Assembly: GCA_905202605.1 (NCBI GenBank)
Contig: CAJKSU010000047.1
Location: forward strand, 1-15,794
Direction: 5' to 3'
DNA length: 15,794 nt
Source of the DNA: an uncultured Eubacteriales bacterium
Lineage (GTDB): Bacteria > Bacillota > Clostridia > Oscillospirales > Oscillospiraceae
Of the stretch, positions 7,126 to 14,468 are shown in pieces (position 1 is the first letter of the stretch; each line of letters begins with the position of its first letter). Under the pieces are notes generated by a model. The model was not told where the DNA came from, made no database searches, and saw only the letters and a list, made by a program, of their open reading frames with translations. Made by a program: the position numbers and the translations under genes.

Positions 7126-7144
7126 ATTCACAATGTGCTATAAT
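7116..7144 (+). promoter_or_regulatory. Promoter of the LysR-type regulator gene
   Basis: TTTACT (7116-7121), 17 bp, then TATAAT (7139-7144) with TGC just before it; transcription would begin near 7151. The -35 lies only 3 bp from the dyad at 7101-7112, so a regulator bound there would also cover this promoter, fitting the autorepression usual in the family. Confidence 0.8.
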
Positions 7145-7169
7145 AATCCGGCAAAGGAGGGCATTCACC

Positions 7170-8069
7170 TTGACCATTAAACAGATTCACTATTTTATCG
7201 CCGTTGCCGAGACAAAAAGCTTCACCAATGCAGCCCGAAACTACTTCATTGCCCAGACCGCCATGAGCCAGCAGATCAGCGCACTGGAAAAAGAGCTGGG
7301 CTTTTTGCTGTTTCATCGGAGCAACCGTTCGGTGGAGCTGACTCCGGCCGGACAGACGCTTTATGAGCAGGTTCGTCCTCTGGTTCTGGATTTGGAGCGT
7401 GCCGTGGAGCATGCATCCTCTGTTGCAGGCGTACAGTCCTCTATTTTCCGGATTGGTCTGTTTGATCAGGCAATCAACCGTTTTCTGGTTCCTGCGCTCA
7501 AGGAATTTGTCCGAGCGGAACCGGATGTGCAGCCCACGCTCATCAGCGATAACCACATGATGCTGCTGGAGGCACTTCAAGGCCGCACCATTGACGCCAT
7601 GCTGCTGGGCAAGCGCTATTACCAGCACCGCGCCGCGATTGTCTCCACGGAATTGTTCTCCTATCAGGTGCTGGACTATATTCTGGCAGTTCCTGCCTCC
7701 CATCCTCTGGCAGGGCAGGCCCGGATTCAGTGGGAGGATCTACAGGGATTGACGCTGATTGCCTACAGCCCCCTTAAGGAAGATCAGCAGGCTGCTTCCC
7801 TCCACGCCGCCCTCCAGTCCCACGGCATTCAGGCCACCGTGCTGCTTTCTACCCGTGACGTTCCCTCTGCACTGCTCTATGTGGAGGCGGAAATGGGCTG
7901 CTGCCTGCTTCCGGCACGGGCTGCCGTTCACAAGAACCAGCAGGTTGCCATGCTGCCGATCGACGAGGGTCAGCGGGATACCATGCTGCTGCTGTCCCAT
8001 CGGGATAATGACAGTCACCTGCTCTCCCGTTTTACCACAATTTGTCGAAAGACGCTGGTGGGCAACTAA
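7170..8069 (+). CDS. LysR-family transcriptional regulator
   Basis: A 299-residue regulator of usual LysR length. The N-terminal winged helix (about 1-60) shows FTNAARNYFIAQTAMSQQIS, EKELGFLLFHR and ELTPAG, all standard. The rest (about 90-299) is the two-lobed effector-binding domain. The start is TTG at 7170, placed by a strong AAAGGAGG (7153-7160) 9 nt upstream. The gene is divergent from lipoprotein gene 2 and convergent with the CoA-transferase gene. Divergent orientation plus the shared dyad make the lipoprotein gene the first candidate target, and the same dyad upstream of copy 1 suggests a second. The effector is unknown and may relate to the ligand of those proteins. Confidence 0.93.
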   Translation: MTIKQIHYFIAVAETKSFTNAARNYFIAQTAMSQQISALEKELGFLLFHRSNRSVELTPAGQTLYEQVRPLVLDLERAVEHASSVAGVQSSIFRIGLFDQAINRFLVPALKEFVRAEPDVQPTLISDNHMMLLEALQGRTIDAMLLGKRYYQHRAAIVSTELFSYQVLDYILAVPASHPLAGQARIQWEDLQGLTLIAYSPLKEDQQAASLHAALQSHGIQATVLLSTRDVPSALLYVEAEMGCCLLPARAAVHKNQQVAMLPIDEGQRDTMLLLSHRDNDSHLLSRFTTICRKTLVGN

Positions 8070-8080
8070 ATGCCGCAAAT

Positions 8081-8125
8081 AACGGCTGCTGCAAGTGCAA
8101 ACCACTTACAGCAGCCGTTTTCGAT
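8081..8125. terminator. Bidirectional terminator between regulator and CoA-transferase genes
   Basis: AACGGCTGCTG (8081-8091) pairs with CAGCAGCCGTT (8109-8119), and after one mismatch AAGTG pairs with CACTT around a 5-nt loop. It is followed by TTTTCGATT on the plus strand and by TTATTT on the minus strand, and lies between two convergent stops (8069 and 8131). Confidence 0.9.
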
Positions 8126-8130
8126 TCAAT

Positions 8131-9426
8131 TTACCAGATCATCAGTTTGTCCGCTTCTTCTCGCAGCTGCTGACGAAAATCCGGATGAGCAATGGCAATC
8201 AGTGCGTCCCGACGCTGCCGCACTGTTTTCCCCCGAAGATGGGCAATGCCATATTCCGTAACTACATAATCTACCACGTTCCGGGAGATGGACACCACCG
8301 AGCCGGGCGTCAGGCCGGGTTGGATTCTGGATACTGTCCCGCCCTTGGCCGTGGACGCAAGGGCAAGAATGCCCCGTCCTCCTTTGGAGTGGAACGCGCC
8401 ATAGGCAAAGTCAAACGCTCCGCCGGTGCCGGAATACTGCCGGAAGCCCAGAGATTCTGAGCAGACCTGCCCCGTGAGATCCATTTGCAGCGCCGTATTC
8501 ACAGATACCATATTGTTGTTCTGAGCAATCACAAACGGATCGTTGACATAGCTGACCGGAAGCACACGGATCAGCGGATTTCGGTCAATATACCTGCAGA
8601 ACTGCTTGCTTCCCCACGCAAAGGCGCAGATGGTCTGCCCCGGATGCAGGTTCTTTCGGTAGTTGTTGACAACGCCCGCCTCCATGAGTTTTCCCATGGC
8701 ATCCGAAAACATTTCGGTATGAACGCCCAGATCCTTTTTATCCATCAGAGCATCCGCCATGGCATTGGGCAGACCGCCGATCCCCAGCTGGATGGTATCC
8801 CCGTCCCGGATCAGCGACGCCACGTTCTGGGCGATCCGCTGCTGCACCTCCGTCACTGGATACTCCGGCGCAGAGGAGATGTCTCCCTCCGCCTTTACAA
8901 AGAAGTCCACCTTCTCCACCGGGATCTGGATCGTACCGATGGTCTTTGGGATATTTTCATTGACCTCGAAGATCACAAGATCCGCGACCTCCATCATTTC
9001 CCGCTCCATCTGCTGGCTCATGGACATGCACACATAACCGTATTCGTCCAGCGGGGTCACTGCCGCCATAAACACCGTAGGCTTCTTTGTCTCGATGATA
9101 GTCTGGCTGAGCAGATGCATATTGTGGGGTGCGAAGCTCACCCGTCCGGAATCATGGATCTTCCGAAGGGGGCCGCCGTAAAAGGCCGTCAGCAGGTCGA
9201 TCTTTCCCTTCAGGGTATTGTCCATAATGAAGGGATACTCCTCTGACGGGTTATTGATCCATACGGTAACATCCTCCACCCGCTCCCGGATGGTGTGCAA
9301 CTGCCGCAGGAGATTCCGCGGCTCATTGCCGTAATGTCCCACTGCAATGGTATCCCCGGACTGGATCTTTTCCAGCGCCTGAGGGATAGAGATAAACTTG
9401 GACTCGTATAATTCCCGTTTTGTCAT
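8131..9426 (-). CDS. 4-hydroxybutyrate/butyrate-type acetyl-CoA:acid CoA-transferase
   Basis: A 431-residue class I CoA-transferase of the acetyl-CoA hydrolase/4-hydroxybutyrate CoA-transferase family. These cytosolic enzymes move CoA between acetyl-CoA and a carboxylic acid through a glutamyl-CoA intermediate. The likely catalytic Glu238 is seen in VHTEMFSD, with GIGGLPNA (215-222), SVNTALQMDLTGQVCSES (308-325) and SGTGGAFDF (332-340) forming the CoA and oxyanion pockets. The length and all key motifs are intact. The same family includes the butyryl-CoA:acetate transferase that ends fermentation in many butyrate producers, and the sequence alone does not tell me whether butyrate, 4-hydroxybutyrate or another acid is used. 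GGAGG (9435-9439) lies 8 nt before the ATG. The gene is monocistronic between its promoter and a strong terminator. Confidence 0.88.
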   Translation of the reverse strand: MTKRELYESKFISIPQALEKIQSGDTIAVGHYGNEPRNLLRQLHTIRERVEDVTVWINNPSEEYPFIMDNTLKGKIDLLTAFYGGPLRKIHDSGRVSFAPHNMHLLSQTIIETKKPTVFMAAVTPLDEYGYVCMSMSQQMEREMMEVADLVIFEVNENIPKTIGTIQIPVEKVDFFVKAEGDISSAPEYPVTEVQQRIAQNVASLIRDGDTIQLGIGGLPNAMADALMDKKDLGVHTEMFSDAMGKLMEAGVVNNYRKNLHPGQTICAFAWGSKQFCRYIDRNPLIRVLPVSYVNDPFVIAQNNNMVSVNTALQMDLTGQVCSESLGFRQYSGTGGAFDFAYGAFHSKGGRGILALASTAKGGTVSRIQPGLTPGSVVSISRNVVDYVVTEYGIAHLRGKTVRQRRDALIAIAHPDFRQQLREEADKLMIW

Positions 9427-9467
9427 ATGGCAGACCTCCGTATGTAAAAAGCATCGCTATGACCTTT

Positions 9468-9495
9468 ATTATACCCGCCGCCCCCAAACATTCAA
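9468..9495 (-). promoter_or_regulatory. CoA-transferase promoter
   Basis: On the minus strand TTGAAT (9490-9495) and TATAAT (9468-9473) are 16 bp apart, placing the start of transcription about 35 bp before the ATG at 9426. The -10 is consensus and the -35 matches it in four positions. Confidence 0.7.
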
Positions 9496-9572
9496 GTGGG
9501 AAAACACCTGAAGAACTCCACTTTTTGCAGCAAAAATGCATGAAAATGATACAACGCCATGCCAGACAGGAT

Positions 9573-9607
9573 AAAAAAATTCCGTCCTCCAACGGAAGAC
9601 GGAATTT
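9573..9607 (-). terminator. Terminator of the rpsF-ssb-rpsR operon
   Basis: AAATTCCGTC (9577-9586) and GACGGAATTT (9598-9607) form a perfect 10-bp stem, followed on the minus strand by a T run. It lies 10 bp after the rpsR stop. Confidence 0.9.
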
Positions 9608-9616
9608 AAGACTCTT

Positions 9617-9850
9617 TTAGTCGGTGACGTAAGGCAGCAGTGCAATCTGACGTGCGCGCTTGATCGCGGTGGTCAGCTGACGCTGATGCTTTGCGCAGGT
9701 GCCGGTGGTTCTGCGGGGCAGGATCTTGCCGCGCTCAGACAGATACCGGCGAAGCTTTGCAGCCTCCTTATAGTCGATGTGCTCGACCTTATCGACACAG
9801 AAGCTGCATACCTTGCGGCGCTTCCGGCCTCTAGCTCTATCGTTAGCCAT
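9617..9850 (-). CDS. rpsR: 30S ribosomal protein S18
   Basis: A 77-residue small-subunit protein that pairs with S6 on the ribosome platform. The basic N-terminus (RARGRKRRK) leads into CSFC (Cys15, Cys18), the zinc-ribbon form of S18, with a further Cys and His in TGTCAKHQRQL. The conserved RRYLSERGKILPRRTTG core follows, and the C-terminal helix ends ALLPYV. AGGAGG lies just upstream of the ATG. It is the last gene of rpsF-ssb-rpsR, 41 bp after ssb. Confidence 0.98.
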   Translation of the reverse strand: MANDRARGRKRRKVCSFCVDKVEHIDYKEAAKLRRYLSERGKILPRRTTGTCAKHQRQLTTAIKRARQIALLPYVTD

Positions 9851-9891
9851 GGATATTCCTCCTATCTTGTAAAGTACGTCTGTGGAACAGG

Positions 9892-10356
9892 TCAGAAGGG
9901 CAGGTCGCTGTCATCGTCCTCCAGCATGGAGAACTCAGAGTTGGCAGCCGGAGCCGCCGGAGCGGAATAACCGGTGGAGGCCGGAGCTGAGAAGCTGCTG
10001 CCGCCATACTCGGAGTAACCGCCGGACGCGCTATCGCGCTTGGAGCTGCCGAAGTAGACATTGTCCGCTACGACCTCGGCGCTGCGGCGCTTACCGCCTT
10101 CCTTATCCGTCCAGTTTCTGATCTGAAGTCTGCCGGATACCACCGCCATACTGCCCTTAGTGAAGTACTTGGAGACAAATTCTCCCGTGCTTCTCCATGC
10201 AACGATGTCGATGAAATCACACTCTTTTTCACCGCTCTGGCTCTTGAAATCACGGTCAACAGCCAATGTGAAGGAAGCAACTGCAATCCCGCTGCCGGTG
10301 CGCCGAAGTTCGGGGTCACGGGTCAGCCGGCCCATGAGAACAATATGGTTCAGCAT
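9892..10356 (-). CDS. ssb: Single-stranded DNA-binding protein
   Basis: A 154-residue SSB that coats single-stranded DNA in replication, repair and recombination. The OB fold (about 1-105) opens LNHIVLMGRLTRDPELR and holds the aromatic-rich FIDIVAWRSTGEFVSKY and GRLQIRNW segments. A Ser/Gly/Ala-rich linker leads to the acidic tip DDDSDLPF, the docking peptide for partner proteins. The AAGGAGG of ssb overlaps the rpsF stop, with 13 bp between the two frames, so translation is probably coupled. Confidence 0.97.
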   Translation of the reverse strand: MLNHIVLMGRLTRDPELRRTGSGIAVASFTLAVDRDFKSQSGEKECDFIDIVAWRSTGEFVSKYFTKGSMAVVSGRLQIRNWTDKEGGKRRSAEVVADNVYFGSSKRDSASGGYSEYGGSSFSAPASTGYSAPAAPAANSEFSMLEDDDSDLPF

Positions 10357-10369
10357 GAACAGGTCCTCC

Positions 10370-10666
10370 TTATGCTTCTACGGTGGTGATGAGGCAGCGC
10401 ATGATGCCGTCGGTGATCTTCATCACACGATCCAGCTCAGCAGGAAGCTCGGGCTTGGACTCAAAGGTCATGAGCACATAGTAGCCCTCGTTCAGGTCCT
10501 CAATGGGATAGGCGAGACGGCGCTTGCCCCACTCGTTAACCTCGGTGAGGGTGCCCTCTGCTTCCACCATTGCCTTGAACTTTTCCACCAGCGCCTGAGT
10601 CTCCTCCTCAGTGAGCTGAGGATTGATGATATAAAGCGCCTCGTACTTTTCGGAAATCTTAGCCAT
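10370..10666 (-). CDS. rpsF: 30S ribosomal protein S6
   Basis: A 98-residue ferredoxin-like protein that pairs with S18. It shows YEALYIINPQLTEEE at the N-terminus, EVNEWGKRRLAYPIEDLNEGYYVLM in the middle and a hydrophobic end at MRCLITTVEA. I chose ATG 10666 (MAKISEKYEA) because GGAGG (10677-10681) lies 10 nt before it. The frame stays open 17 codons further, to 10717, but that part has no SD and runs through a hairpin. First gene of the operon. Confidence 0.96.
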   Translation of the reverse strand: MAKISEKYEALYIINPQLTEEETQALVEKFKAMVEAEGTLTEVNEWGKRRLAYPIEDLNEGYYVLMTFESKPELPAELDRVMKITDGIMRCLITTVEA

Positions 10667-10694
10667 GTTGTTTGCACCTCCTTTTGGACATATG

Positions 10695-10715
10695 GCCGCA
10701 GATCGCGTCTGCGGC
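10695..10715 (-). promoter_or_regulatory. rpsF leader hairpin, possible S6:S18 autoregulatory site
   Basis: GCCGCAGA (10695-10702) and TCTGCGGC (10708-10715) form a perfect 8-bp stem in the 5' leader between the promoter and the rpsF ribosome binding site. The S6:S18 pair is known in many bacteria to bind a structured rpsF leader and repress its own operon. I infer that role from position; the known motif's exact bulge and CCG loop were not confirmed here. Confidence 0.45.
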
Positions 10716-10747
10716 AAGGATCTGCTGCTCAGTTGAACAGCCTTTCT

Positions 10748-10776
10748 ATTATAGTAGTATTATCTTCATTTGTCAA
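10748..10776 (-). promoter_or_regulatory. Perfect consensus promoter of rpsF-ssb-rpsR
   Basis: On the minus strand TTGACA (10771-10776), 17 bp, TATAAT (10748-10753): every base matches the sigma-A consensus, as expected for a highly expressed ribosomal protein operon. Confidence 0.93.
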
Positions 10777-10789
10777 CCATTTTTTACAC

Positions 10790-10829
10790 ATAAAAACCGG
10801 AGCCGGTAAGAACTGCCCAGCTCCGGTTT
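10790..10829 (-). terminator. Terminator of the MarR-family gene
   Basis: AAACCGGAGC (10794-10803) and GCTCCGGTTT (10820-10829) form a perfect 10-bp stem with T residues following on the minus strand. It lies 3 bp after the stop at 10833. Confidence 0.9.
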
Positions 10830-10832
10830 GAT

Positions 10833-11303
10833 TTATTCCTCTTCCAAATTCTCCAGCACCTTGCGCAGGCACTGGCGCATCATTTCCTGCTCGTCCTCAC
10901 TCATGCCCCTGACCAGTCTGGCCTCCGCCTGATCCCGTGCATTATCAAGGACAGCGCGAACTTCCATCCCCTTCTCCGTAAGAAGCACCCGCTTATTTCG
11001 GGTATCCTGCGGAAGCCGCTCACAGCGGATAAAGCCCTTCTGCTCCAGATTCCGCACCAGCGAGGAGACGCTGGAGGCCTTAATGCCCAGCGCGTATTCC
11101 AGATCCCTCTGGTTCACATCGCCCTTGCCCAGCTGTCCAAACAGCCGGGTGAGCACCCGCGACTGGGGATAGGGTACATCGTAGTCTACAAACAGCTTAT
11201 CAAAGTACTGACGAATCCCATAGGAGATATTTGTAATCAGAAATCCCACATCGGGATTTTCCTTCACCGGCTGTTTTTTGTCCATCTGTTTTTCTTCCAT
11301 CAT
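10833..11303 (-). CDS. MarR-family transcriptional regulator
   Basis: A 156-residue winged-helix regulator, probably a dimer. The core is QRDLEYALGIKASSVSSLVRNLEQKGFIRCERLPQDTRNK, with the recognition helix at the ASSVSSLVRNLE part and the wing carrying the usual D-x-R (DTR), then LTEKG. The C-terminal helices (DEQEMMRQCLRKVLENLEE) would dimerise. The ATG at 11303 is chosen because GGGAG (11310-11314) lies 6 nt upstream; an upstream TTG (11321) has no SD. It is monocistronic, with its own promoter and terminator, and no efflux or target gene adjoins it, so the regulon cannot be named. A dyad over its promoter points to self-repression. Confidence 0.92.
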   Translation of the reverse strand: MMEEKQMDKKQPVKENPDVGFLITNISYGIRQYFDKLFVDYDVPYPQSRVLTRLFGQLGKGDVNQRDLEYALGIKASSVSSLVRNLEQKGFIRCERLPQDTRNKRVLLTEKGMEVRAVLDNARDQAEARLVRGMSEDEQEMMRQCLRKVLENLEEE

Positions 11304-11392
11304 AATGTTCTCCCTTCGCAATTGAATTCCAGTTGGTCAGGCTGGCGCACACCGCACCTTGCGGAAAGCAGGAACTGTTATATCCTTCAAAC

Positions 11393-11421
11393 AGTTTATT
11401 ATCAAAACATTATTTTGTCAA
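11393..11421 (-). promoter_or_regulatory. MarR-family gene promoter with overlapping operator
   Basis: On the minus strand TTGACA (11416-11421), 17 bp, TAAACT (11393-11398). An inverted repeat fills the -35 and spacer: TTGACAAAA (11413-11421) and TTTTGATAA (11399-11407) around 5 nt, matching at 7 of 9 positions per arm. This is the usual size and placement of a MarR-type operator. Confidence 0.7.
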
Positions 11422-11475
11422 GGGCATTGCATATATTTTCCCCCGATTTCTGCGGGATAAGTCCTCAAAAATATA

Positions 11476-11515
11476 AAAAGTTCCCTCCGCAGCAGCCTTC
11501 TTTGCCGCAGAGGGA
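11476..11515 (-). terminator. Terminator of the thrR-hom-lysC operon
   Basis: TCCCTCCGCAGCA (11482-11494) pairs with TGCCGCAGAGGGA (11503-11515), including two G-U pairs in the RNA, followed on the minus strand by CTTTTT. It lies 10 bp after the lysC stop. Confidence 0.9.
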
Positions 11516-11524
11516 GCCACTATA

Positions 11525-12730
11525 TCAATTAAAGAACTTTGCGTGGATTGCAGAAACCGCACGATCCGTATCTTCCTTGTCGATCAGTACAGACACCTTG
11601 ATCTCACTGGTGGAAATCATCTTGATATTGATATGCGCTTCATACAGTGCCTCAAACACCGTTGCTGCCACACCGGGATTATCTACCATGCCGCCCACCA
11701 CGGAAACCTTTGCCACGTCCTGATTGATATCTACATGATCGAAGCCCAGCGCATCCTGATTATCCTTGAGCAGCTCATATGCTTTTTCCGCATCCGGCGT
11801 TGCCACCGTAAAGCTGATATCCTTGGAATCCGCACGGCCAATGGACTGAATAATCAGATCCACGTTGACCTTTTCCTTTGCCAGCAGGTTAAAAACCTTA
11901 AACGCCACGCCGGGAACATCCCGAAGGCCCACAATTGCCAGCCGTGCAACATTCTTATCCTGCGCTACGCCGCTGATGTATGTCTTTTCCACTTTCTTTA
12001 CAGCCTCCTTGACGATGGTTCCGGGCGCTCCAGTAAAGCTGGAGAGCACTTCGATATTCATATTGTACCGCTTTGCCATTTCCACAGAGCGGTTGTGGAG
12101 CACCTGTGCGCCCAGCGAGGCAAGCTCCAGCATTTCATCAAACGTAATGGCGTCGAGCTTTTTTGCATTCGGCACCTTTCTGGGGTCGGCGGTATATACG
12201 CCGTCTACATCGGTATAGATCTGGCACAGATCCGCCCGCAGCGCCACCGCCAGTGCCACCGCCGTGGTATCCGATCCGCCCCGTCCCAGCGTAGTAACAT
12301 CGCCGTATTTGTTGATTCCTTGAAAGCCGGCCACCAAAACGATCTTATTCTGATCCAGCTCCTCCTGAATCCGGCTTCCGCCGACCCGTTTGATCCGTGC
12401 CGCACCATAGGCCGCTGTGGTCTCCATACCCACCTGCCAGCCGGTCAGCGATACCACCGGGAAGCCCAGCTTCTCAATTGCCATCGCCATCAGCGCAATG
12501 GACATCTGCTCACCGGTGGTCAGCAGCATATCCATTTCCCGCTTGGAGGCCGCAGGATTGACCTCCGCCGCCTTTTCCAGCAGGTCGTCTGTGGTGTCTC
12601 CCTGTGCAGAGAGTACCACTACCACCTGATTTCCTTTTTTGTAACTCCCGGTTATGATCTCCGCCACATGCCGGATTCGTTCGGCATTGGCAACCGAGCT
12701 GCCGCCGAATTTCTGAACAATCAGTGCCAT
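11525..12730 (-). CDS. lysC: Aspartate kinase
   Basis: A 401-residue monofunctional enzyme that phosphorylates aspartate, the first step toward lysine, threonine and methionine. The kinase domain (about 1-250) shows KFGGSSV (7-13), LLTTGEQMS and the RGGSDTTA nucleotide and substrate loop; YTDVDGVYTADPR is also standard. Two ACT domains follow, starting near VARLAIVGLRDVPGVAF and VAKVSVVGGMVDNPGVA. These usually bind threonine and/or lysine for feedback inhibition. GGAGG lies 5 nt before the ATG. The gene begins 21 bp after hom and is the last of the operon. Confidence 0.96.
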   Translation of the reverse strand: MALIVQKFGGSSVANAERIRHVAEIITGSYKKGNQVVVVLSAQGDTTDDLLEKAAEVNPAASKREMDMLLTTGEQMSIALMAMAIEKLGFPVVSLTGWQVGMETTAAYGAARIKRVGGSRIQEELDQNKIVLVAGFQGINKYGDVTTLGRGGSDTTAVALAVALRADLCQIYTDVDGVYTADPRKVPNAKKLDAITFDEMLELASLGAQVLHNRSVEMAKRYNMNIEVLSSFTGAPGTIVKEAVKKVEKTYISGVAQDKNVARLAIVGLRDVPGVAFKVFNLLAKEKVNVDLIIQSIGRADSKDISFTVATPDAEKAYELLKDNQDALGFDHVDINQDVAKVSVVGGMVDNPGVAATVFEALYEAHINIKMISTSEIKVSVLIDKEDTDRAVSAIHAKFFN

Positions 12731-12751
12731 ACTATCCTCCAGACCATGAAA

Positions 12752-13960
12752 TTAATCCAAAACAGGCAGGCAGGTAAGTACCTTACAAGCTGCCAGCCGC
12801 CGCTCCAACTCCGTCTTTGTCATGGGGCCGGTCAATACGCCCGTCTGTCCGGGCAGTGCCGCCGCAGACACGGTTTTCACCTCGCCAAACGCCGCAGTGA
12901 TCCGTTCCGGCGCTTCCTCCGTGCGGAGGAACCAGCAGAGCGGAAGCGCCGATACGCTGCCCACCACATCGTCTCCGCCGGGCGCCCAGTCCATGTTCTG
13001 CCGGTATGCTTTATGCTTGACCGCATCGATGATGTCCGCAGAAACGGCGCTGGCGGTGGGGAGCTTGCCTGCACCCCGTCCATAGAACATCACATCGCCA
13101 ATGGCATCGCCCCGCACTACAATCCCGTTGAATACGTCCTCCACGCCGGCGAGCTGCTGTTCCTTGGGGATGAGGTGCGGCGCCACATAGGCCGTCACTT
13201 TGCCATCCTCCTGCCGGATCGCTCTGCCCAGAAGCTTGATGTTCATTCCCGCAGCCTCCGCCAGCGCCACATCTTCCGCCGTTACGCGAGTAATGCCCTG
13301 AGTGGGAACCTGCGCCGGAACGATATGCCGTCCAAAGGCCAGCGATGCCAGAATGCAGATTTTCCGGCAGGCATCGAAGCCCTCTACATCCGCCGTGGGA
13401 TCCGCCTCGGCATAGCCCTTTTCCTGCGCCTGCTTCAGCGCCGTGTCGAAAGGCAGTCCTTCCTTTATCATTTTAGTCAGAATATAGTTGGTTGTGCCAT
13501 TTAAAATGCCGTAGATCTCTGAAATTTCATTGGCAGCCAGACAGGAGCCCAAGGGACGGATGATTGGAATTCCGCCGCCTACCGATGCCTCATAGAGATA
13601 GTTGACATTTTTCTCCCGTGCGATGGCAAAAAACTCATCGCCATATTCCGCCACTACCTCTTTATTCGAGGTGACCACGCTCTTTCCGGCCTTCAGCGCC
13701 CGCAGTGTATATTCCCGCGCCGCACCGGTACCTCCGATGCACTCCGCTACCACACTGATCTCCGGATCATTCTCGATCACCGAAAAATCCTGCACTACCA
13801 GCGTCCGGAACGGGCTGTCGGGATAATCATGCCGTCCCAGAATATATTTGATCTCTACCGGCTCTCCGGCCTTTCTGGCGATGGAACCGGCATTTTTTGT
13901 CAGCACCTCCGCCACGCCGGAGCCTACGGTTCCAAACCCTAAAATCGCTATTTTTGCCAC
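12752..13960 (-). CDS. hom: Homoserine dehydrogenase
   Basis: A 402-residue NAD(P)-dependent enzyme that reduces aspartate semialdehyde to homoserine. The Rossmann motif is GFGTVGSG (8-15); the catalytic core shows NGTTNYILTKM and the EADPTADVEGFDACRK segment. I chose GTG 13960 (VAKIAILGF) because AAAGGAG lies 7 nt upstream; the frame is open 15 codons further without support. The C-terminus after about residue 330 is shorter and less clearly ACT-like than in the 430-residue Bacillus enzyme, so feedback control by threonine may be weak or lie elsewhere, for example in the ACT protein encoded just upstream. It is the middle gene of thrR-hom-lysC. Confidence 0.95.
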   Translation of the reverse strand: MAKIAILGFGTVGSGVAEVLTKNAGSIARKAGEPVEIKYILGRHDYPDSPFRTLVVQDFSVIENDPEISVVAECIGGTGAAREYTLRALKAGKSVVTSNKEVVAEYGDEFFAIAREKNVNYLYEASVGGGIPIIRPLGSCLAANEISEIYGILNGTTNYILTKMIKEGLPFDTALKQAQEKGYAEADPTADVEGFDACRKICILASLAFGRHIVPAQVPTQGITRVTAEDVALAEAAGMNIKLLGRAIRQEDGKVTAYVAPHLIPKEQQLAGVEDVFNGIVVRGDAIGDVMFYGRGAGKLPTASAVSADIIDAVKHKAYRQNMDWAPGGDDVVGSVSALPLCWFLRTEEAPERITAAFGEVKTVSAAALPGQTGVLTGPMTKTELERRLAACKVLTCLPVLD

Positions 13961-13973
13961 GCTGCTTCTCCTT

Positions 13974-14414
13974 TCAGCCCGCCACGATTTCCGCCTTGAG
14001 CACACCGTCCAGATTGCCCATACGCTTGAGCAGATCCTCCACGGAACAGTGCAGCTCGCTGGTTTCCGCCGAAATGGTTACGATGGCGCAGCCATTGGTG
14101 GGAATATTCTGGTTAATGGTGAGTATATTTGCGCCATTATAGGCAAAAATGGATAGTATACCGGACAGTACGCCGGTGCGATCCTTGAGCATCAGCTGGA
14201 ATGTAATAATATGCCCCGCCATAAGATTTTGAAAGGGCATCATTGCATCCCTGTATTTATAGAAGGCGCTGCGGCTGATCCCCGTTGCCTTGGTGGCCTC
14301 GCCTACCGTTGTGGCCTCGCCGGAATCCAGCATACGCTTTGCCTCGGCAACCTTCAGGAATACCTCCGGCAGTGCCGCCGCCTCTACAATATAGTACTTC
14401 GGTGTTTTATCCAC
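13974..14414 (-). CDS. thrR: PheB/ThrR-type ACT-domain regulator
   Basis: A 146-residue protein of the UPF0735/PheB family. The N-terminal half is helical with a helix-turn-helix look (TTVGEATKATGISRSAFYKYRD, about 35-56). The C-terminal half (about 69-146) is an ACT domain, with KDRTGVLSGILSIFAYNGANILTINQ as its ligand-binding strand and helix. The B. subtilis member has been described as ThrR, a repressor of threonine biosynthesis genes. Here the gene is the first of an operon and stops 13 bp before hom, which fits that role well. The start is GTG 14414, with GGGGGAG 6 nt upstream. A perfect palindrome covers the operon's -35. The DNA-binding role is inference from homologue and context; an older reading as a chorismate-related PheB is less likely. 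Confidence 0.85.
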   Translation of the reverse strand: MDKTPKYYIVEAAALPEVFLKVAEAKRMLDSGEATTVGEATKATGISRSAFYKYRDAMMPFQNLMAGHIITFQLMLKDRTGVLSGILSIFAYNGANILTINQNIPTNGCAIVTISAETSELHCSVEDLLKRMGNLDGVLKAEIVAG

Positions 14415-14468
14415 TTATAGCTCCCCCTTGTCCGTCCTTCGTGTTCATTTGTTTCTGTATTGCGGTCT

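Noticed and set aside
8131..9426. Assigning the CoA-transferase specifically as butyryl-CoA:acetate CoA-transferase, or as a target of the LysR regulator
   Set aside because: The motifs seen are shared by the whole family, and convergent orientation with a terminator between the genes gives no evidence of common control; its promoter lacks the AGTGG/CCACT dyad.
10667..10717. 17-codon extension of S6
   Set aside because: It runs through the leader hairpin and SD; MAKISEKYEA at 10666 is the usual S6 start.
11543..13504. 653-codon plus-strand open frame across lysC and hom
   Set aside because: It is antisense to two well-recognised enzymes and its translation (His, Arg and Cys rich) fits no family; stop codons are simply rare on that strand in GC-rich genes.
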